Positions 37,877-47,295 are shown, counted from the stretch's first letter. The stretch is DNA of 64,000 bases from Blautia caecimuris (GCF_024622975.1 NZ_JANJZT010000013.1:34073-98072), one strand, 5' to 3'. Program-made: numbers and translations. Notes: generated from the letters alone by a model not told the origin.

Positions 37877-37995
37877 TTTGCATCCCGATCCTTATCTTTC
37901 TGCTTCTTTTCTTCCCGATATTTTCGGATCAGCTTGTTACGGAAAGGGATACCAATGCCAATCAGAAGAACTACCGCTAAAATTGTGAAATCCAT
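37873..37995 (-). CDS. Small single-pass membrane protein (40 aa)
   Basis: From ATG 37995 (GAGGTGAGC upstream): MDFTILAVVLLIGIGIPF then a highly charged tail RKYREEKKQKDKDRDAK. One membrane helix plus a basic cytosolic tail. It sits ten bases after the ABC permease stop and overlaps the KTR gene, so it belongs to the GntR-ABC operon. A similar small protein precedes the ABC operon at 62285-62440. A subunit or modulator of the transporter is inferred. Confidence 0.7.
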   Translation of the reverse strand: MDFTILAVVLLIGIGIPFRNKLIRKYREEKKQKDKDRDAK

Positions 37996-38005
37996 ATTGC
38001 TCACC

Positions 38006-38653
38006 TCACATTTCCTTGTTTTCCATAATCCGAATGGAGAACCAGATCGACACAGCGTACATGACAACGACGAGTACAAGCACAAGGCCGATCAGCAGTA
38101 CCGGGGAACTTACAACCGTAGTCACAATGGGATTGTCTGTGGGCATCTTGGGCAGGAAAAACAAGGTCGCCAAAAATCCAGCCACTGGAATATACATGAA
38201 CACACGGCCTTTGATGGCTCCATATTTGTAATAGCCCGGAATTTGAAATACGGTATAAAGGGCGAACAGGAACAGGCCGCCAATGGCTGCGCTAATCATA
38301 TCAAGTGTCCCAACACTTTCACCCATTGCCCGCAGCACAAGCGGCTGTGTGATAAGAGAAACCACCAGGGCCAGTGCGCCCAATGCAAGAACAAAGAGAT
38401 ACCGGCCTGTCACCATTTCGCTTTTCTTGATGGGTAAAATCCCATACAAACGCTCCATGCTGTTTTTTTCCGTTACCGAGAAAGTGTAGCCTGTGGTCAT
38501 GGCGATAAAGCACATGGCAAAGGAAACGCCTGTCAGGATGGAACGGTTAATGGCCGCAAAAGCGATAGGGAGAAGCATGGTAAACCCAATCACTTTGATA
38601 TATGGCTTTACCAGAGAAAAGTCCAATTTTGTGGATTTCAAAATATTATTCAT
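38006..38653 (-). CDS. ABC-2 type transporter permease
   Basis: 215 residues from the ATG at 38653 (AAGGTGA upstream), overlapping the ATPase stop by eight bases. Six hydrophobic segments, no extracellular domain. It resembles the small permeases paired with GntR/YtrA-type regulators and one ATPase. Substrate unknown; such systems often respond to cell-wall antibiotics. Confidence 0.88.
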   Translation of the reverse strand: MNNILKSTKLDFSLVKPYIKVIGFTMLLPIAFAAINRSILTGVSFAMCFIAMTTGYTFSVTEKNSMERLYGILPIKKSEMVTGRYLFVLALGALALVVSLITQPLVLRAMGESVGTLDMISAAIGGLFLFALYTVFQIPGYYKYGAIKGRVFMYIPVAGFLATLFFLPKMPTDNPIVTTVVSSPVLLIGLVLVLVVVMYAVSIWFSIRIMENKEM

Positions 38654-39506
38654 AATCGTCACCTTTCTTGCTTGTAAACACTACAATTTCATCAATGGTG
38701 GCAGGCTCAACGGTCAGGTTGGAAAAACCGCTAATATCTTCGGTTTTCATCAGCGCCTCAAATCCCGTAGGAAATGTACGAATACCAGCCGCCTTATTTT
38801 TCAGATCATCGGACAGTTCCTCCATTCCACCTTTTACAATGCGGAACATATCTACAAAATCATCTTTGCTGCCAGTAAAGAACAGCTCGCCATAACTGAT
38901 GTAGGTAATATAATCGGCCGCACGCTCCAAATCGCCGGTGATATGGGTGGAGAACAAAACACTATGCTCGCCATCTTCAATATACTCTGAAAGAATTTTC
39001 AAAAGTTCATCTCTGGAAACTGGGTCAAGTCCACTGGTCGGTTCGTCAAGGATTAGCAGTTTTGCGTCGTATGAAAACGCACAGGCAAGCATTAACTTCA
39101 TCTGCATACCTTTGGAAAGTTCTTTTACCTTTTTGGTGGGTGCAATGTGAAATTTCCGTAACATATCCGCAAATTTCTGGCTGTCCCAATTTGGATAAAA
39201 TACCGAGATGGATTTTTCAACCTGCGACACTTTCCAATCATCACTGAAATAGTTTGTATCGAAAACAACGCCCAGCTCTGATTTTACTTTTTGTTCTTCT
39301 GCGATATTATCCAGCCCCATCACTTTGACTGTGCCGTCGGTACGCTTGAGCATATTCAAAATCAGTTTGATTGTCGTTGTTTTGCCAGAACCATTCGGAC
39401 CAATCAAGCCCATAATATAGCCCTTTGGCAAAGTAAAGCTGATATTGTGAAGCTGAAAGGAATCAAAAGATTTTGAAAGGTTCGTTACCTCTAAATAATT
39501 AGTCAT
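38646..39506 (-). CDS. ABC transporter ATP-binding protein
   Basis: 286 residues. Walker A GPNGSGKTTTIK near residue 36, signature LSKGMQMKLMLACAFS near 128, Walker B LLILDEPTSGLD near 149, switch His in FSTHI. Start overlaps the GntR regulator stop by eight bases, and its own stop overlaps the permease start, so the three are translationally coupled. Confidence 0.94.
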   Translation of the reverse strand: MTNYLEVTNLSKSFDSFQLHNISFTLPKGYIMGLIGPNGSGKTTTIKLILNMLKRTDGTVKVMGLDNIAEEQKVKSELGVVFDTNYFSDDWKVSQVEKSISVFYPNWDSQKFADMLRKFHIAPTKKVKELSKGMQMKLMLACAFSYDAKLLILDEPTSGLDPVSRDELLKILSEYIEDGEHSVLFSTHITGDLERAADYITYISYGELFFTGSKDDFVDMFRIVKGGMEELSDDLKNKAAGIRTFPTGFEALMKTEDISGFSNLTVEPATIDEIVVFTSKKGDDYE

Positions 39507-39882
39507 CTGTTTTTACCTCCATTAAGATGTCCAAAAGGCGATGTAGTTCCTCTGTGGATAGATTTGCCATTTTTGCTGCTTTTATTGCTTCGGTAAGATT
39601 GTTTTCTACTTTGCAAATAAGCTGCTCCTTAATCAGTTCTGAACCAGACCCCATTACGAAACATCCGCGCCCCTGCACATTTTTAACAAAGCCCTCTTGC
39701 TCTAATTCTGTGTATGCCTTTGTCACTGTTAAGACGCTGATCTTTAAGTCTTTGGCAAGCGTTCTAAGAGAGGGCAGAGTTTCTTCGGCTTGAAGTTCGC
39801 CAGATAAAATAGCTGCCTTGATCTGTTGTTTAATCTGCTCGTATATGGGGACGCCAGATACATTTGAAATAATCAGTTTCAT
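39499..39882 (-). CDS. GntR-family regulator, YtrA subfamily
   Basis: 127 residues: winged helix at the N-terminus (GVPIYEQIKQQIKAAILSGE, then LPSLRTLAKDLKISVLTVTKAY) and only a short C-terminal dimerisation tail, as in YtrA-type repressors. First gene of the ABC operon and probably its repressor through the palindromic motif overlapping the promoter at 39909-39934. Confidence 0.93.
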   Translation of the reverse strand: MKLIISNVSGVPIYEQIKQQIKAAILSGELQAEETLPSLRTLAKDLKISVLTVTKAYTELEQEGFVKNVQGRGCFVMGSGSELIKEQLICKVENNLTEAIKAAKMANLSTEELHRLLDILMEVKTDD

Positions 39883-39908
39883 TCCTGCATCCTCCGTGTG
39901 TTTTAACT

Positions 39909-39958
39909 GTTATGCTGTTGTGTATAACAGTATAACACAAGCAGGGCTAAAATGTCAA
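39909..39958 (-). promoter_or_regulatory. Promoter and operator of the GntR-ABC operon
   Basis: Reverse strand TTGACA (39958-39953), 18-nt spacer, TATACT (39934-39929). An imperfect palindrome GTTATGC-N6-GTATAAC (39909-39928) with a further TATAAC copy overlaps the start region, fitting autorepression by the YtrA-type regulator. Confidence 0.7.
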
Positions 39959-39968
39959 TACCTGAGGA

Positions 39969-40131
39969 TAAACTACCGGTAAACTACTGGCAAGCAATGC
40001 AATCTTCCGTAAGATTGCGTATTTAGCAGGATTTCCGTTCCCGGAATTCCTGCTAAATGCTTGTTGGTGACATGTCCCCAAACCCCTGAGATCATCACCT
40101 GCGGTGATGGCTGCGCGTTCCGTTGGAACGC
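39969..40131. repeat. Tandem repeats and four perfect hairpins at the right end of the element
   Basis: Direct repeats TAAACTACCGG/TAAACTACTGG (39969-39990); hairpin GCAATCTT-CCGT-AAGATTGC (39999-40018); hairpin ATTTAGCAGGA ... TCCTGCTAAAT (40021-40058); CATCACC-TGC-GGTGATG (40093-40109); GCGTTCC-GTT-GGAACGC (40115-40131). Such dense single-strand-folding potential at an element end suggests a transfer origin, replication start or recombinase accessory site. A reverse open frame over this stretch looks non-coding. Confidence 0.6.
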
Positions 40132-40164
40132 TGAAAATGGAAACCTAATATCTTGCAAAAATAA

Positions 40165-40204
40165 AAAATGCTATGCAATTAGTAAACCTTTTGCATAGCA
40201 TTTT
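40165..40204. terminator. Bidirectional terminator at the right end of the element
   Basis: AAAATGCTATGCAA (40165-40178) pairs perfectly with TTGCATAGCATTTT (40191-40204), with A and T runs on both sides. Confidence 0.85.
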
Positions 40205-40248
40205 CTATTTTTCCGTTTACCTGGCGTAAGTCATAAGTTTTGTAATGT

Positions 40249-40260
40249 TTCCTTATGGGC
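40249..40260 (-). repeat. Right element-end inverted repeat
   Basis: TTCCTTATGGGC, exact reverse complement of 28590-28601. Confidence 0.6.
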
Positions 40261-40272
40261 TACTGCCATTAT

Positions 40273-40291
40273 GCAATGTCCTTTTATTATT
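40273..40291 (-). repeat. Right arm of the split mecA/DUF1858 terminator
   Basis: Exact reverse complement of 28558-28576, just downstream of the DUF1858 stop. See the left arm. Confidence 0.85.
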
Positions 40292-40316
40292 CATTCTGCT
40301 CCTCTGTATATCTCTC

Positions 40317-40517
40317 TTATTGAGCAAGAAAATCATTGATCTGCTGAACAAGGATATCTGCATCGAATCCATGAACCATAGCAGCCTCTTCCAGAGACTC
40401 CATCTGTGAAGACGGGCAGCCGATGCAGTGCATTCCCATTCTCATAAGAATTGCAGCGCAGTTGGGATCTATTCTGAGAAGCTCACCAATTGTTGTTTCT
40501 TTGGAAACCTGTGCCAT
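40317..40517 (-). CDS. DUF1858 domain protein
   Basis: 66 residues. The family pattern [29 protein letters not shown] carries a CxxC motif (HCIGC), and the rest is helical. Small DUF1858 proteins are common in anaerobes and are thought to bind metal or act in redox/metal-centre contexts, but the role is not established. GGAGG precedes the ATG. It was originally convergent with mecA; its terminator was split by the mobile element. Confidence 0.9.
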   Translation of the reverse strand: MAQVSKETTIGELLRIDPNCAAILMRMGMHCIGCPSSQMESLEEAAMVHGFDADILVQQINDFLAQ

Positions 40518-40659
40518 TTCTGCTACCTCCTTTTATAATATGCAGAAAACCAATCCATCATTTCCTGCAATGTTATGCTGTTTATAGCACATTTATTATA
40601 ATATAAAAATCACCTAGAATCAACGGGCTAATTATAAAAATATGTTTATAATTTTATAC

Positions 40660-40688
40660 TTGTAATCCTCTATAAGATATATTAGAAT
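40660..40688 (+). promoter_or_regulatory. Ferredoxin promoter
   Basis: TTGTAA (40660-40665), 17-nt spacer, TAGAAT (40683-40688), 51 nt before the ferredoxin ATG. Confidence 0.65.
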
Positions 40689-40739
40689 AGCATTATAGAA
40701 CCTTTCGGGGTACTAATGAGAAAAAAGGAGGATACTATA

Positions 40740-40913
40740 ATGGCATACGTAATTACAGACGAATGTGTAAGCTGCGGATCCTGTGCTGCTGAGTGCCCAT
40801 CTGAGGCAATTTCTGAAGGCGCAGATCATTTCGAGATCGATGCAGACGCTTGCGTTGACTGCGGAACATGTGCAGATGTTTGTCCTACAGAGGCTATCCA
40901 GCCAGGAGAATAA
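40740..40913 (+). CDS. 2x[4Fe-4S] ferredoxin
   Basis: 57 residues from the ATG at 40740 with AAGGAGG upstream. Two classical clusters: CVSCGSCAAECPSEAI and CVDCGTCADVCPTEAI. It is the clostridial low-potential electron carrier used by pyruvate:ferredoxin oxidoreductase, hydrogenases and similar enzymes. Monocistronic, ended by the terminator at 40944-40976. Confidence 0.98.
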   Translation: MAYVITDECVSCGSCAAECPSEAISEGADHFEIDADACVDCGTCADVCPTEAIQPGE

Positions 40914-40943
40914 TCCAACGGACTACATACAGAAAAAGAAAAG

Positions 40944-40976
40944 AAGAGCTGCAGCAAACGCTGCGGCTCTTTTTTG
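40944..40976 (+). terminator. Ferredoxin terminator
   Basis: AAGAGCTGCAGC, AAAC loop, GCTGCGGCTCTT then TTTTT; it also lies 3' of the convergent MerR gene. Confidence 0.93.
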
Positions 40977-40978
40977 TT

Positions 40979-41521
40979 TTATATATTCTTATGTATTTTC
41001 AGGATTCTCCCTGATTTTTTATCCACTGAAGCGGCAGCGGCTTCGCGTCTGGCAAGCTGCTGTCTTCTGATTGCAAGATCAAGAGAACGATATCTCTCCT
41101 CATCTTCATTTTGGGACTGTATCTCCTGTGTGATCAGTCTTTCCAGGATTGTCTGGAATTCCAGGATTTTAGGATTTACGGTTTCTTCTGCCGCACCGAC
41201 CTCCACAGAATATACAGCTTCCTTTACCGGCACCTCATTTACAGATACCGCTTCTTCCAAAAGGCGTATCTTACTGTCAGAAGAGCCCGGAGCCGTGCGG
41301 GCAATCTGAGGGATCAGATCCTTAATCGCCCGAAGCTGCAAACCTCTTTTCTTCAGTTCTCTGATATTCAGAAAAAGTTGAATATCATATCTGGTGTAGT
41401 AGCGGTGGCCAAGTTCATTTCTCTGGATATGAAGGTCAAGCTCGTCCTCCCAGTAACGCATAACATATGGCTTCACCCCCGTCATTTCTGATGCCTGTCT
41501 GACCGTATATCTTGTCTCCAT
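40979..41521 (-). CDS. MerR-family transcriptional regulator
   Basis: 180 residues from the ATG at 41521, chosen for the AGGAGG seven nt upstream. N-terminal MerR winged helix (YTVRQASEMTGVKPYVMRYWE ... GHRYYTRYDIQLFLNIRELK), a variable middle, and a C-terminal helical segment with repeated Arg/Gln. No metal-binding Cys pattern after the DNA-binding domain, so it is of the general MerR/RacA-like type; ligand unknown. Confidence 0.9.
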   Translation of the reverse strand: METRYTVRQASEMTGVKPYVMRYWEDELDLHIQRNELGHRYYTRYDIQLFLNIRELKKRGLQLRAIKDLIPQIARTAPGSSDSKIRLLEEAVSVNEVPVKEAVYSVEVGAAEETVNPKILEFQTILERLITQEIQSQNEDEERYRSLDLAIRRQQLARREAAAASVDKKSGRILKIHKNI

Positions 41522-42029
41522 ACCGCACCTCCTACATCTCAAATTATAGCAGAGTATATGAGTATTTCAACAAAAACCGTTCGACAATTTTTGCTGTAAA
41601 ATAATCCGTAGTTATTATCCAGTCTTTTTACGGCTTATTAAAAGTTTTGATTTAAACTATAAATAAGCAGATGTAAAAAAGTGCATAATCTCCTCGCTGA
41701 TTTGTCTTTGCGAAACGCCCACATAGAGTTTAACCTTTCTTTTATGTCCACATATTCCGAATTTTAGTATGTAAAATTTGATATTTGATCATTTATAGTT
41801 TTTAATTGTATTCTGTAACGCATTTGCTCCTGTATGTATGGGAATTTCATAAAATTGTATCAGCTGTATTGCAAAGTATTATCTTCAAGCAGTTATATCC
41901 GGAGCAAAGCGAATGGTTTTTTATTTACCGGGAATGCCGCTGCAGAGTTACTACTTTCCCGATAAGCAAAAAAATCTCCCATATTTCACCCGACAGGTGT
42001 CCAATACGGAAGATTCTTTTTGTACGACT
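41522..42029. other. Intergenic region upstream of MerR and downstream of dnaB
   Basis: No supportable gene. Short forward open frames here lack ribosome sites, and no clear intrinsic terminator follows dnaB. Confidence 0.55.
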
Positions 42030-43358
42030 TTATTTTTTCATATTTACAAACTGTGTATACCTTGGCAGCCATACCAGCTCAATGGTTCCAATGGGGCCGT
42101 TACGCTGTTTGGCAATAATGACCTCGGCAATATCCTTTTTTTCTGTATCCTTGTGATAATAATCATCTCTGTACAAAAACATTACTACGTCCGCATCCTG
42201 CTCAATAGCTCCGGATTCTCGAAGGTCAGAAAGCATTGGCCTGTGATCAGGTCTCTGCTCTACCGCACGGCTTAACTGTGACAGTGCAATAACAGGAACA
42301 CCAAGCTCACGGGCAAGAGCTTTCAGAGAACGGGAAATATCTGAAATTTCCTGCTGTCTGGAATCGCTTTTTCCACTTCCGCTCATCAGCTGCAGATAGT
42401 CGATCATGATAATTCCGAGATTGTGCTCCAGCTTGTACTTCCTGCATTTGGATCGCATTTCCGCAATGCTGATACCCGGCGTATCGTCAATGATCAGATT
42501 GGAACGGCCAATAATATCCGCGCCCTCTACCAGCTTTGTCCAGTCCTCGTCTTTCAGATTACCGGTTCTCATGTTCTGGGAATCCACATGGGACTCCATT
42601 GCCAGCAGTCGGTTTACAAGCTGCTCCTTTGACATTTCCAGACTGAAGATCGCCACAGTAACATTTTTACGAAATGCCATATACTGCGCGATATTCAGTA
42701 CAAAAGCGGTCTTTCCCATAGAGGGTCGGGCCGCGATCAGGACAAGATCTGAAGGATGCATACCCGAAGTTTTGTAATCCAGGTCAACAAAGCCTGTAGG
42801 AATTCCGGTAACGCTTCCCTTCAGCTTGGAAGCTTTTTCAATATTATTAATGGCATTCAGAACCACCTGCTGAATCGGTACATAATCGCCGCCAATACTT
42901 CTCTGTAAAATACTGAAAAGTTTTTTTTCTGCCTCTTCCAGAAGGGTTTCTGTATTTTCCTTTTCCAGATAACAGCTGTTCGCCACCTCCTCCGTAGTCT
43001 TAATGAGACGACGAAGAAGAGCTTTTTCACTTACAATATTTGCATAATATTTTATATTTGCAGAAGTAGGAACTGCTTCCAGAAGCTCTCTGACATATTC
43101 CATACTGCTGATATCCGGAGGAAGGTCCTTTTCTTTCAGTCTGTTCTGAAGAGTAATCAGATCAACCGGCTGTCCTTCATTGCACAGCTCTACCATAGCG
43201 TCAAAAATAATACCGTACTGATTCTGATAAAAATCATCGCTTGTAAGAATTTCAGACGCAACAAGGATCGCATCCCTGTCCATGAGCATGGAGCCGATCA
43301 CAGACTGTTCTGCTTCAATGCTGTGGGGAAGTATTCTCCTGACCAGTGCTTCTTCCAT
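42030..43358 (-). CDS. dnaB: Replicative DNA helicase DnaB (DnaC in Bacillus naming)
   Basis: 442 residues. N-terminal helical collar (PHSIEAEQSVIGSMLMDRDA), linker, and a RecA-like ATPase with Walker A ARPSMGKTAF near residue 210, Walker B IIMIDYLQLM near 316 and the Arg finger region KQRNGPIGTIEL near the end. Hexameric helicase of the replication fork. RBS GGAGGAG precedes the ATG. It ends the gdpP-rplI-dnaB cluster, an order conserved in Firmicutes. Confidence 0.98.
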   Translation of the reverse strand: MEEALVRRILPHSIEAEQSVIGSMLMDRDAILVASEILTSDDFYQNQYGIIFDAMVELCNEGQPVDLITLQNRLKEKDLPPDISSMEYVRELLEAVPTSANIKYYANIVSEKALLRRLIKTTEEVANSCYLEKENTETLLEEAEKKLFSILQRSIGGDYVPIQQVVLNAINNIEKASKLKGSVTGIPTGFVDLDYKTSGMHPSDLVLIAARPSMGKTAFVLNIAQYMAFRKNVTVAIFSLEMSKEQLVNRLLAMESHVDSQNMRTGNLKDEDWTKLVEGADIIGRSNLIIDDTPGISIAEMRSKCRKYKLEHNLGIIMIDYLQLMSGSGKSDSRQQEISDISRSLKALARELGVPVIALSQLSRAVEQRPDHRPMLSDLRESGAIEQDADVVMFLYRDDYYHKDTEKKDIAEVIIAKQRNGPIGTIELVWLPRYTQFVNMKK

Positions 43359-43376
43359 ACTGCGGGCTCCTCCGTT

Positions 43377-43823
43377 TTATGCTTCTTTGATCCAGACCTT
43401 AAGACTTCCGGTTACCTTCGGATGCAGTTTCACACCGACCTGAGTCACACCCAGATTGCGGATCGGACCGTCAAGCTGAAGTTTCTTTTTATCAATGTCC
43501 AGATTCAGCTGAGACTTTGCAGCCTCGGAAATTTCTTTTGCTGAAACAGAACCAAAGGTTCTTCCGCCTTCTCCTACTTTCAGCGTAAGAATTACTTCTT
43601 TTGTTTCCAGATCCTTTGCAAATGCCTGAGCAGCCTCCAGATTTTCCTGTGCTACTTTTTCTTCATTTGCCTTCTGAAGCTTCAGGTCATTGAGATTTTT
43701 CGGTGTTGCCTCAACGCCCAGTTTCTTTGGCAGAATCATATTTCTGGCATAGCCGTCACTGACATTTACAATCTGACCTTTTTTTCCAAGAGATTTTACA
43801 TCTTCTAATAAAATTACTTTCAT
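43377..43823 (-). CDS. rplI: 50S ribosomal protein L9
   Basis: 148 residues, full length. N-terminal domain [19 protein letters not shown] with [17 protein letters not shown], long connecting helix, and the C-terminal rRNA-binding domain ([12 protein letters not shown]). Binds 23S rRNA domain V. Its ATG overlaps the gdpP stop (ATGA, 43820-43823). Confidence 0.98.
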   Translation of the reverse strand: MKVILLEDVKSLGKKGQIVNVSDGYARNMILPKKLGVEATPKNLNDLKLQKANEEKVAQENLEAAQAFAKDLETKEVILTLKVGEGGRTFGSVSAKEISEAAKSQLNLDIDKKKLQLDGPIRNLGVTQVGVKLHPKVTGSLKVWIKEA

Positions 43824-45889
43824 TTTGTTTCCTTTTCCTCCTGATACATTTCGTCAATAATGTTCTTCAGCATCTCTTCAACCTCAGGCATTGGTTTCTT
43901 CACCTGTGCGCCTGCAATATTCAGATGACCTCCGCCGCCCATTTTTTCCATCAGCACCTGTACATTCACTTCATCAATGGCTCTGGCGCTGATATACACC
44001 TCATTATTATACGGCGTCAGCACAAAAGATGCTTTTACACCGGCAATATTCAAAAGCTCGTTTGCCGCCTGAGCGCCCACTACTGTAGGACTTTCCAGGC
44101 CCTCGCTAGGACACTTGGCAATGGCAAAGCAGTCTTTATAAATACTTGCGGTACGAACTGCCTCTGCCCGTGCCTTATATGAATCAATATTATCTCTGAG
44201 AAGCTTGCGCACTCTTGTCATATCTGCGCCGCTTCTTCTCAGAAAGGCTGCCGCTTCGAAAGTCCGCACGCCAGCTCTGGTAATAAAATTATTGGTGTCG
44301 ATCATAATTCCCGCATAAATACAGTCTGCCTCTATATTTCTCAGTCTCAGATCATCAGAAAAATACTGAAGGATCTCTGCCACCATTTCACAGGTAGAGG
44401 AAGCATAGGGTTCCACATAGGAAAGCACTGCATTCTGAATGATTTCATTGCCTCTGCGGTGGTGATCCAGCACAACAATTGTTTTTGTCATATACAGAAG
44501 CTCCTGACATTCTGTATAGCTGGGCTTGTTGGTATCCACCACTACCACTACCGTATTATTATCCACAAGCTCCATAGCCTGATTTTTGTCAATGAACATA
44601 GAAGGCTCATAATCCGGATTATTCAGGTAACCTGCCATCAGAGGTCTGATAGAAGTAGACGGATCATTTACTACAATGTGCACCGGTTTGCCCAGAGTTT
44701 TTCCCGCACGGTAAATACCAATGGCAGCTCCCAGCGCATCCACATCAGTGATCTTATGACCCATAACGACCACTCGTTCCTTGGTACTCATAAACTCCTT
44801 CAGCGCCTGCGCCTTTACACGGGCTTTGACACGGGTTGTCTTTTCCATCTGCTGAGCTTTTCCGCCATAATAGGTGATGCTGTCTCCGTTTTTGATGACT
44901 ACCTGATCGCCGCCCCGACCCAGAGCCATTTCAATGGCAATCCGGCAGTACTCATAATTCTGAAGATACGTAGCTGCATTAAGACCGATTCCAATACTGA
45001 GGGTGACTGTCATTTCATTTCCTATATTGACAGTCTTAACTTCCTCCAGAATATGAAATTTCTGCTCTTTTAGAGCTTCCAGAGAACTCTGACGCATAAT
45101 CAGGAAATATTTGTCCTTTTCAAGCTTACGCACTAGGCCATCATAATTTGAAAAATACTTTGTGATCTTTCTGTCAATTAAAGCAATCAGAAGAGAACGC
45201 CTTACATCTTCCACACTCTCAAGTGCTTCTTCGTAATTATCCAGATATGCCAGAGCAACTACAAGCTTGTTGTCCTCGTTTGCTTTAATATAATCTTTCA
45301 GTTCTGTCTCATCATACAGATACATGGCAATCAGGCTTGTATTCTCGGAAAGTCCCTCCAGAACTTCTGAATGAACCATTGCCTCGCCTAACAGGACGCG
45401 CTGCATGGAAATCCTGTATATACAGTCACCAACCTGTGTACTGATCTCGGATATCTCTTTTTCTTCCGGAACCGGAAGCTTGTCCGGCGTAATATCCGGA
45501 AAAATCGTATTAATATTTTTTCTGTAGAACTGATCTTTTCCTGTAAGCTGCGCAAATACCTTGTTGCACCAGATCATTCTCCCCTGCATATCCATGATCG
45601 CATATGGCAGAGCAAGCTCTTCCAGAACTCTCTTTTCAAGGAATTCATACTGACTTGCAAAGGCCACAAGATCGTTAAACATCTGAGGTCTGTGGTAACA
45701 GAAAATACCTACAGCGCAGGCCAGATAGATCAGCGCTCCCAGTGTAACAACCACTCCGGCTTTTATATCTATCGCATAAACCACTATGTTCAGGATAATC
45801 AGAAGAGCGGTCAGATACAGGGGCCATCTTGTCAGATGTTTCAGATGACCTTTTAATTTGAATTTACCATCCATAATCTTCATTACCAT
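43820..45889 (-). CDS. gdpP: Cyclic-di-AMP phosphodiesterase GdpP
   Basis: 689 residues. Two membrane helices (about 18-60), a degenerate PAS domain (~75-160), a degenerate GGDEF domain (~170-305), then DHH (VVVDTNKP ... [10 protein letters not shown] near 450) and DHHA1 ([12 protein letters not shown] near 660). It hydrolyses the second messenger c-di-AMP, linking to potassium and cell-wall homeostasis. Start ATG at 45889 has no good ribosome site. The best one (AAAGGA) precedes an ATG at 45910 that is followed directly by TAA in the same frame, a start-stop leader. Confidence 0.95.
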   Translation of the reverse strand: MVMKIMDGKFKLKGHLKHLTRWPLYLTALLIILNIVVYAIDIKAGVVVTLGALIYLACAVGIFCYHRPQMFNDLVAFASQYEFLEKRVLEELALPYAIMDMQGRMIWCNKVFAQLTGKDQFYRKNINTIFPDITPDKLPVPEEKEISEISTQVGDCIYRISMQRVLLGEAMVHSEVLEGLSENTSLIAMYLYDETELKDYIKANEDNKLVVALAYLDNYEEALESVEDVRRSLLIALIDRKITKYFSNYDGLVRKLEKDKYFLIMRQSSLEALKEQKFHILEEVKTVNIGNEMTVTLSIGIGLNAATYLQNYEYCRIAIEMALGRGGDQVVIKNGDSITYYGGKAQQMEKTTRVKARVKAQALKEFMSTKERVVVMGHKITDVDALGAAIGIYRAGKTLGKPVHIVVNDPSTSIRPLMAGYLNNPDYEPSMFIDKNQAMELVDNNTVVVVVDTNKPSYTECQELLYMTKTIVVLDHHRRGNEIIQNAVLSYVEPYASSTCEMVAEILQYFSDDLRLRNIEADCIYAGIMIDTNNFITRAGVRTFEAAAFLRRSGADMTRVRKLLRDNIDSYKARAEAVRTASIYKDCFAIAKCPSEGLESPTVVGAQAANELLNIAGVKASFVLTPYNNEVYISARAIDEVNVQVLMEKMGGGGHLNIAGAQVKKPMPEVEEMLKNIIDEMYQEEKETK

Positions 45890-45934
45890 TCTTTTTTGAA
45901 AAATTTACATGTTTCCTTTCACTCAACAAAACAT

Positions 45935-45963
45935 ATTATAACAGATTTCAGGGATTTTTTCCA
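45935..45963 (-). promoter_or_regulatory. gdpP-rplI-dnaB promoter
   Basis: Reverse strand TGGAAA (45963-45958), 17-nt spacer, TATAAT (45940-45935), about 46 nt before gdpP. Confidence 0.65.
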
Positions 45964-45984
45964 TATAAATAATGAGATAAAAAA

Positions 45985-46010
45985 ACCGCTGCCATTTGAT
46001 CGGCAGCGGT
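45985..46010 (-). terminator. Terminator of rpsF-ssb-rpsR
   Basis: ACCGCTGCC (45985-45993) pairs with GGCAGCGGT (46002-46010), followed on the reverse strand by seven T. Confidence 0.94.
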
Positions 46011-46021
46011 ATCAGGTTCAA

Positions 46022-46285
46022 TTAGTCCTGAACGTATGGCATCAGGGAAAGATGACGTGCTCTCTTAATAGCAACTGTCAGAGCTCTCTGATGTTTTGCA
46101 CAGTTTCCTGTAATTCTTCTCGGAAGGATTTTACCTCTCTCAGAAACATATTTTCTGAGTTTTGCTACATCCTTGTAATCGATCTCATTGTTTTCTTTAC
46201 CGCAGAATACACAAACTTTTTTTCTTCTGCGTCCGCCTCTTCTTTTCATAGGAGAGTCCGGTCTTTCGCCTCTATTGTAAGCCAT
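46022..46285 (-). CDS. rpsR: 30S ribosomal protein S18
   Basis: 87 residues from the ATG at 46285 (AGGAGG upstream). Contains [19 protein letters not shown] and [18 protein letters not shown]; the Cys residues (C25, C28 and later C) are of the zinc-binding C+ type. Pairs with S6 on the platform of the small subunit. Last gene of rpsF-ssb-rpsR. Confidence 0.98.
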   Translation of the reverse strand: MAYNRGERPDSPMKRRGGRRRKKVCVFCGKENNEIDYKDVAKLRKYVSERGKILPRRITGNCAKHQRALTVAIKRARHLSLMPYVQD

Positions 46286-46397
46286 GATGGTTTCCTCCTG
46301 TTTTTCTTTCAATTTGATTGACTGAGAAATCCTGATCTCTCACCTGGATACAACCAGCTTTCTCTCTTCTCTTCGTCGTTCATTTAATGCTCAGGCT

Positions 46398-46859
46398 TTA
46401 ATTGAACGGCAATTCTTCGTCAATTCCATCCGGGATATTCATGAAGCCGTCTGCACTTGCAGCGCTTGGGCTTGGCATGGACGGCGCTGACGGAGCAACG
46501 CTCTGCTGAGGATGAGATGCTACATAGTTATCACTTGCGGCTTTGCTCTCAGCAAATTCCTGTTCCTCAACTACCACCTCTGTAGTATACACCTTCTGAC
46601 CTTCTCTGTTTGTATAGCTTCCGGTCTGAATGCGTCCGCTGACTACAATACGGATTCCCTGATGAAAATATTTTTCTGCAAACTCTGCTCCGCGTCCGAA
46701 TACCACACAGCTGATAAAATCAGCGGATGCCTCTCCATCTCTGCGGAACCGTCTGTCTACTGCCAGTGTATATCTGGCGATTGCCAGAGCATTTTCTCCT
46801 GCGGAATATCTGACCTCAGGATCTCTTGTTAAGCGACCCATTAAAATTACTTTGTTCAT
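46398..46859 (-). CDS. ssb: Single-stranded DNA-binding protein
   Basis: 153 residues. OB-fold MNKVILMGRLTRDPEVRYS through about residue 105, a Ser/Pro/Ala-rich linker, and the acidic tip DEELPFN, a close variant of DDDIPF, that recruits repair and replication partners. GAGG precedes the ATG. Middle gene of rpsF-ssb-rpsR. Confidence 0.98.
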   Translation of the reverse strand: MNKVILMGRLTRDPEVRYSAGENALAIARYTLAVDRRFRRDGEASADFISCVVFGRGAEFAEKYFHQGIRIVVSGRIQTGSYTNREGQKVYTTEVVVEEQEFAESKAASDNYVASHPQQSVAPSAPSMPSPSAASADGFMNIPDGIDEELPFN

Positions 46860-46929
46860 TTTTCTACCTCTTTCTTTCAGTAAGTGAACGGGTTCTAATG
46901 GTGCTTTCTAAAATCCATGTGTAAAAAGA

Positions 46930-47217
46930 TTATGCGTCTTTACGAACGACTAAGTATCTTAATACGTTGTCCATGATGCGTACATGTCTTTCTACTTCCG
47001 CCGGACACTCTGCATCTGCTTCAAACTGAATGAAATAGTAGAAGCCTTCATGCATTTTCTGAATTTCGTAAGCTAATTTCTTCTTACCCCATTCTTCTAC
47101 TTCTGTGATCACGCCGTTGTAACGTGTAATGTAGCCTTTTGCTTTCTCTACTACTGCATCACGTACTTCGTCTTCAACTTTAGCGCTCACAACTAATGCT
47201 AACTCGTACTTGTTCAT
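46930..47217 (-). CDS. rpsF: 30S ribosomal protein S6
   Basis: 95 residues from the ATG at 47217 (AAGGAGG upstream); the frame extends 5' without a start signal. MNKYELALVVSAKVEDEV and EEWGKKKLAYEIQKMHEGFYY are typical S6. First gene of the operon. The leader has a small hairpin (CTCTG/CAGAG at 47248-47263) where S6:S18 autoregulatory structures are often found, but I cannot confirm the motif. Confidence 0.97.
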   Translation of the reverse strand: MNKYELALVVSAKVEDEVRDAVVEKAKGYITRYNGVITEVEEWGKKKLAYEIQKMHEGFYYFIQFEADAECPAEVERHVRIMDNVLRYLVVRKDA

Positions 47218-47295
47218 GCTTTTTACCTCCTTGTGGTCTTTATGGCCCTCTGTACTGTCAGAGAGCAAGGATATGAAAATATATCACAGTTGTTT

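Noticed and set aside
39973..40158. Reverse open frame of 61 codons at the element right end
   Set aside because: It is made up of the hairpin and repeat sequences themselves and has no ribosome site; better explained as a structured DNA site.
41806..42275. Forward open frames downstream of dnaB
   Set aside because: They run antisense into dnaB, lack ribosome sites and show no protein family features.
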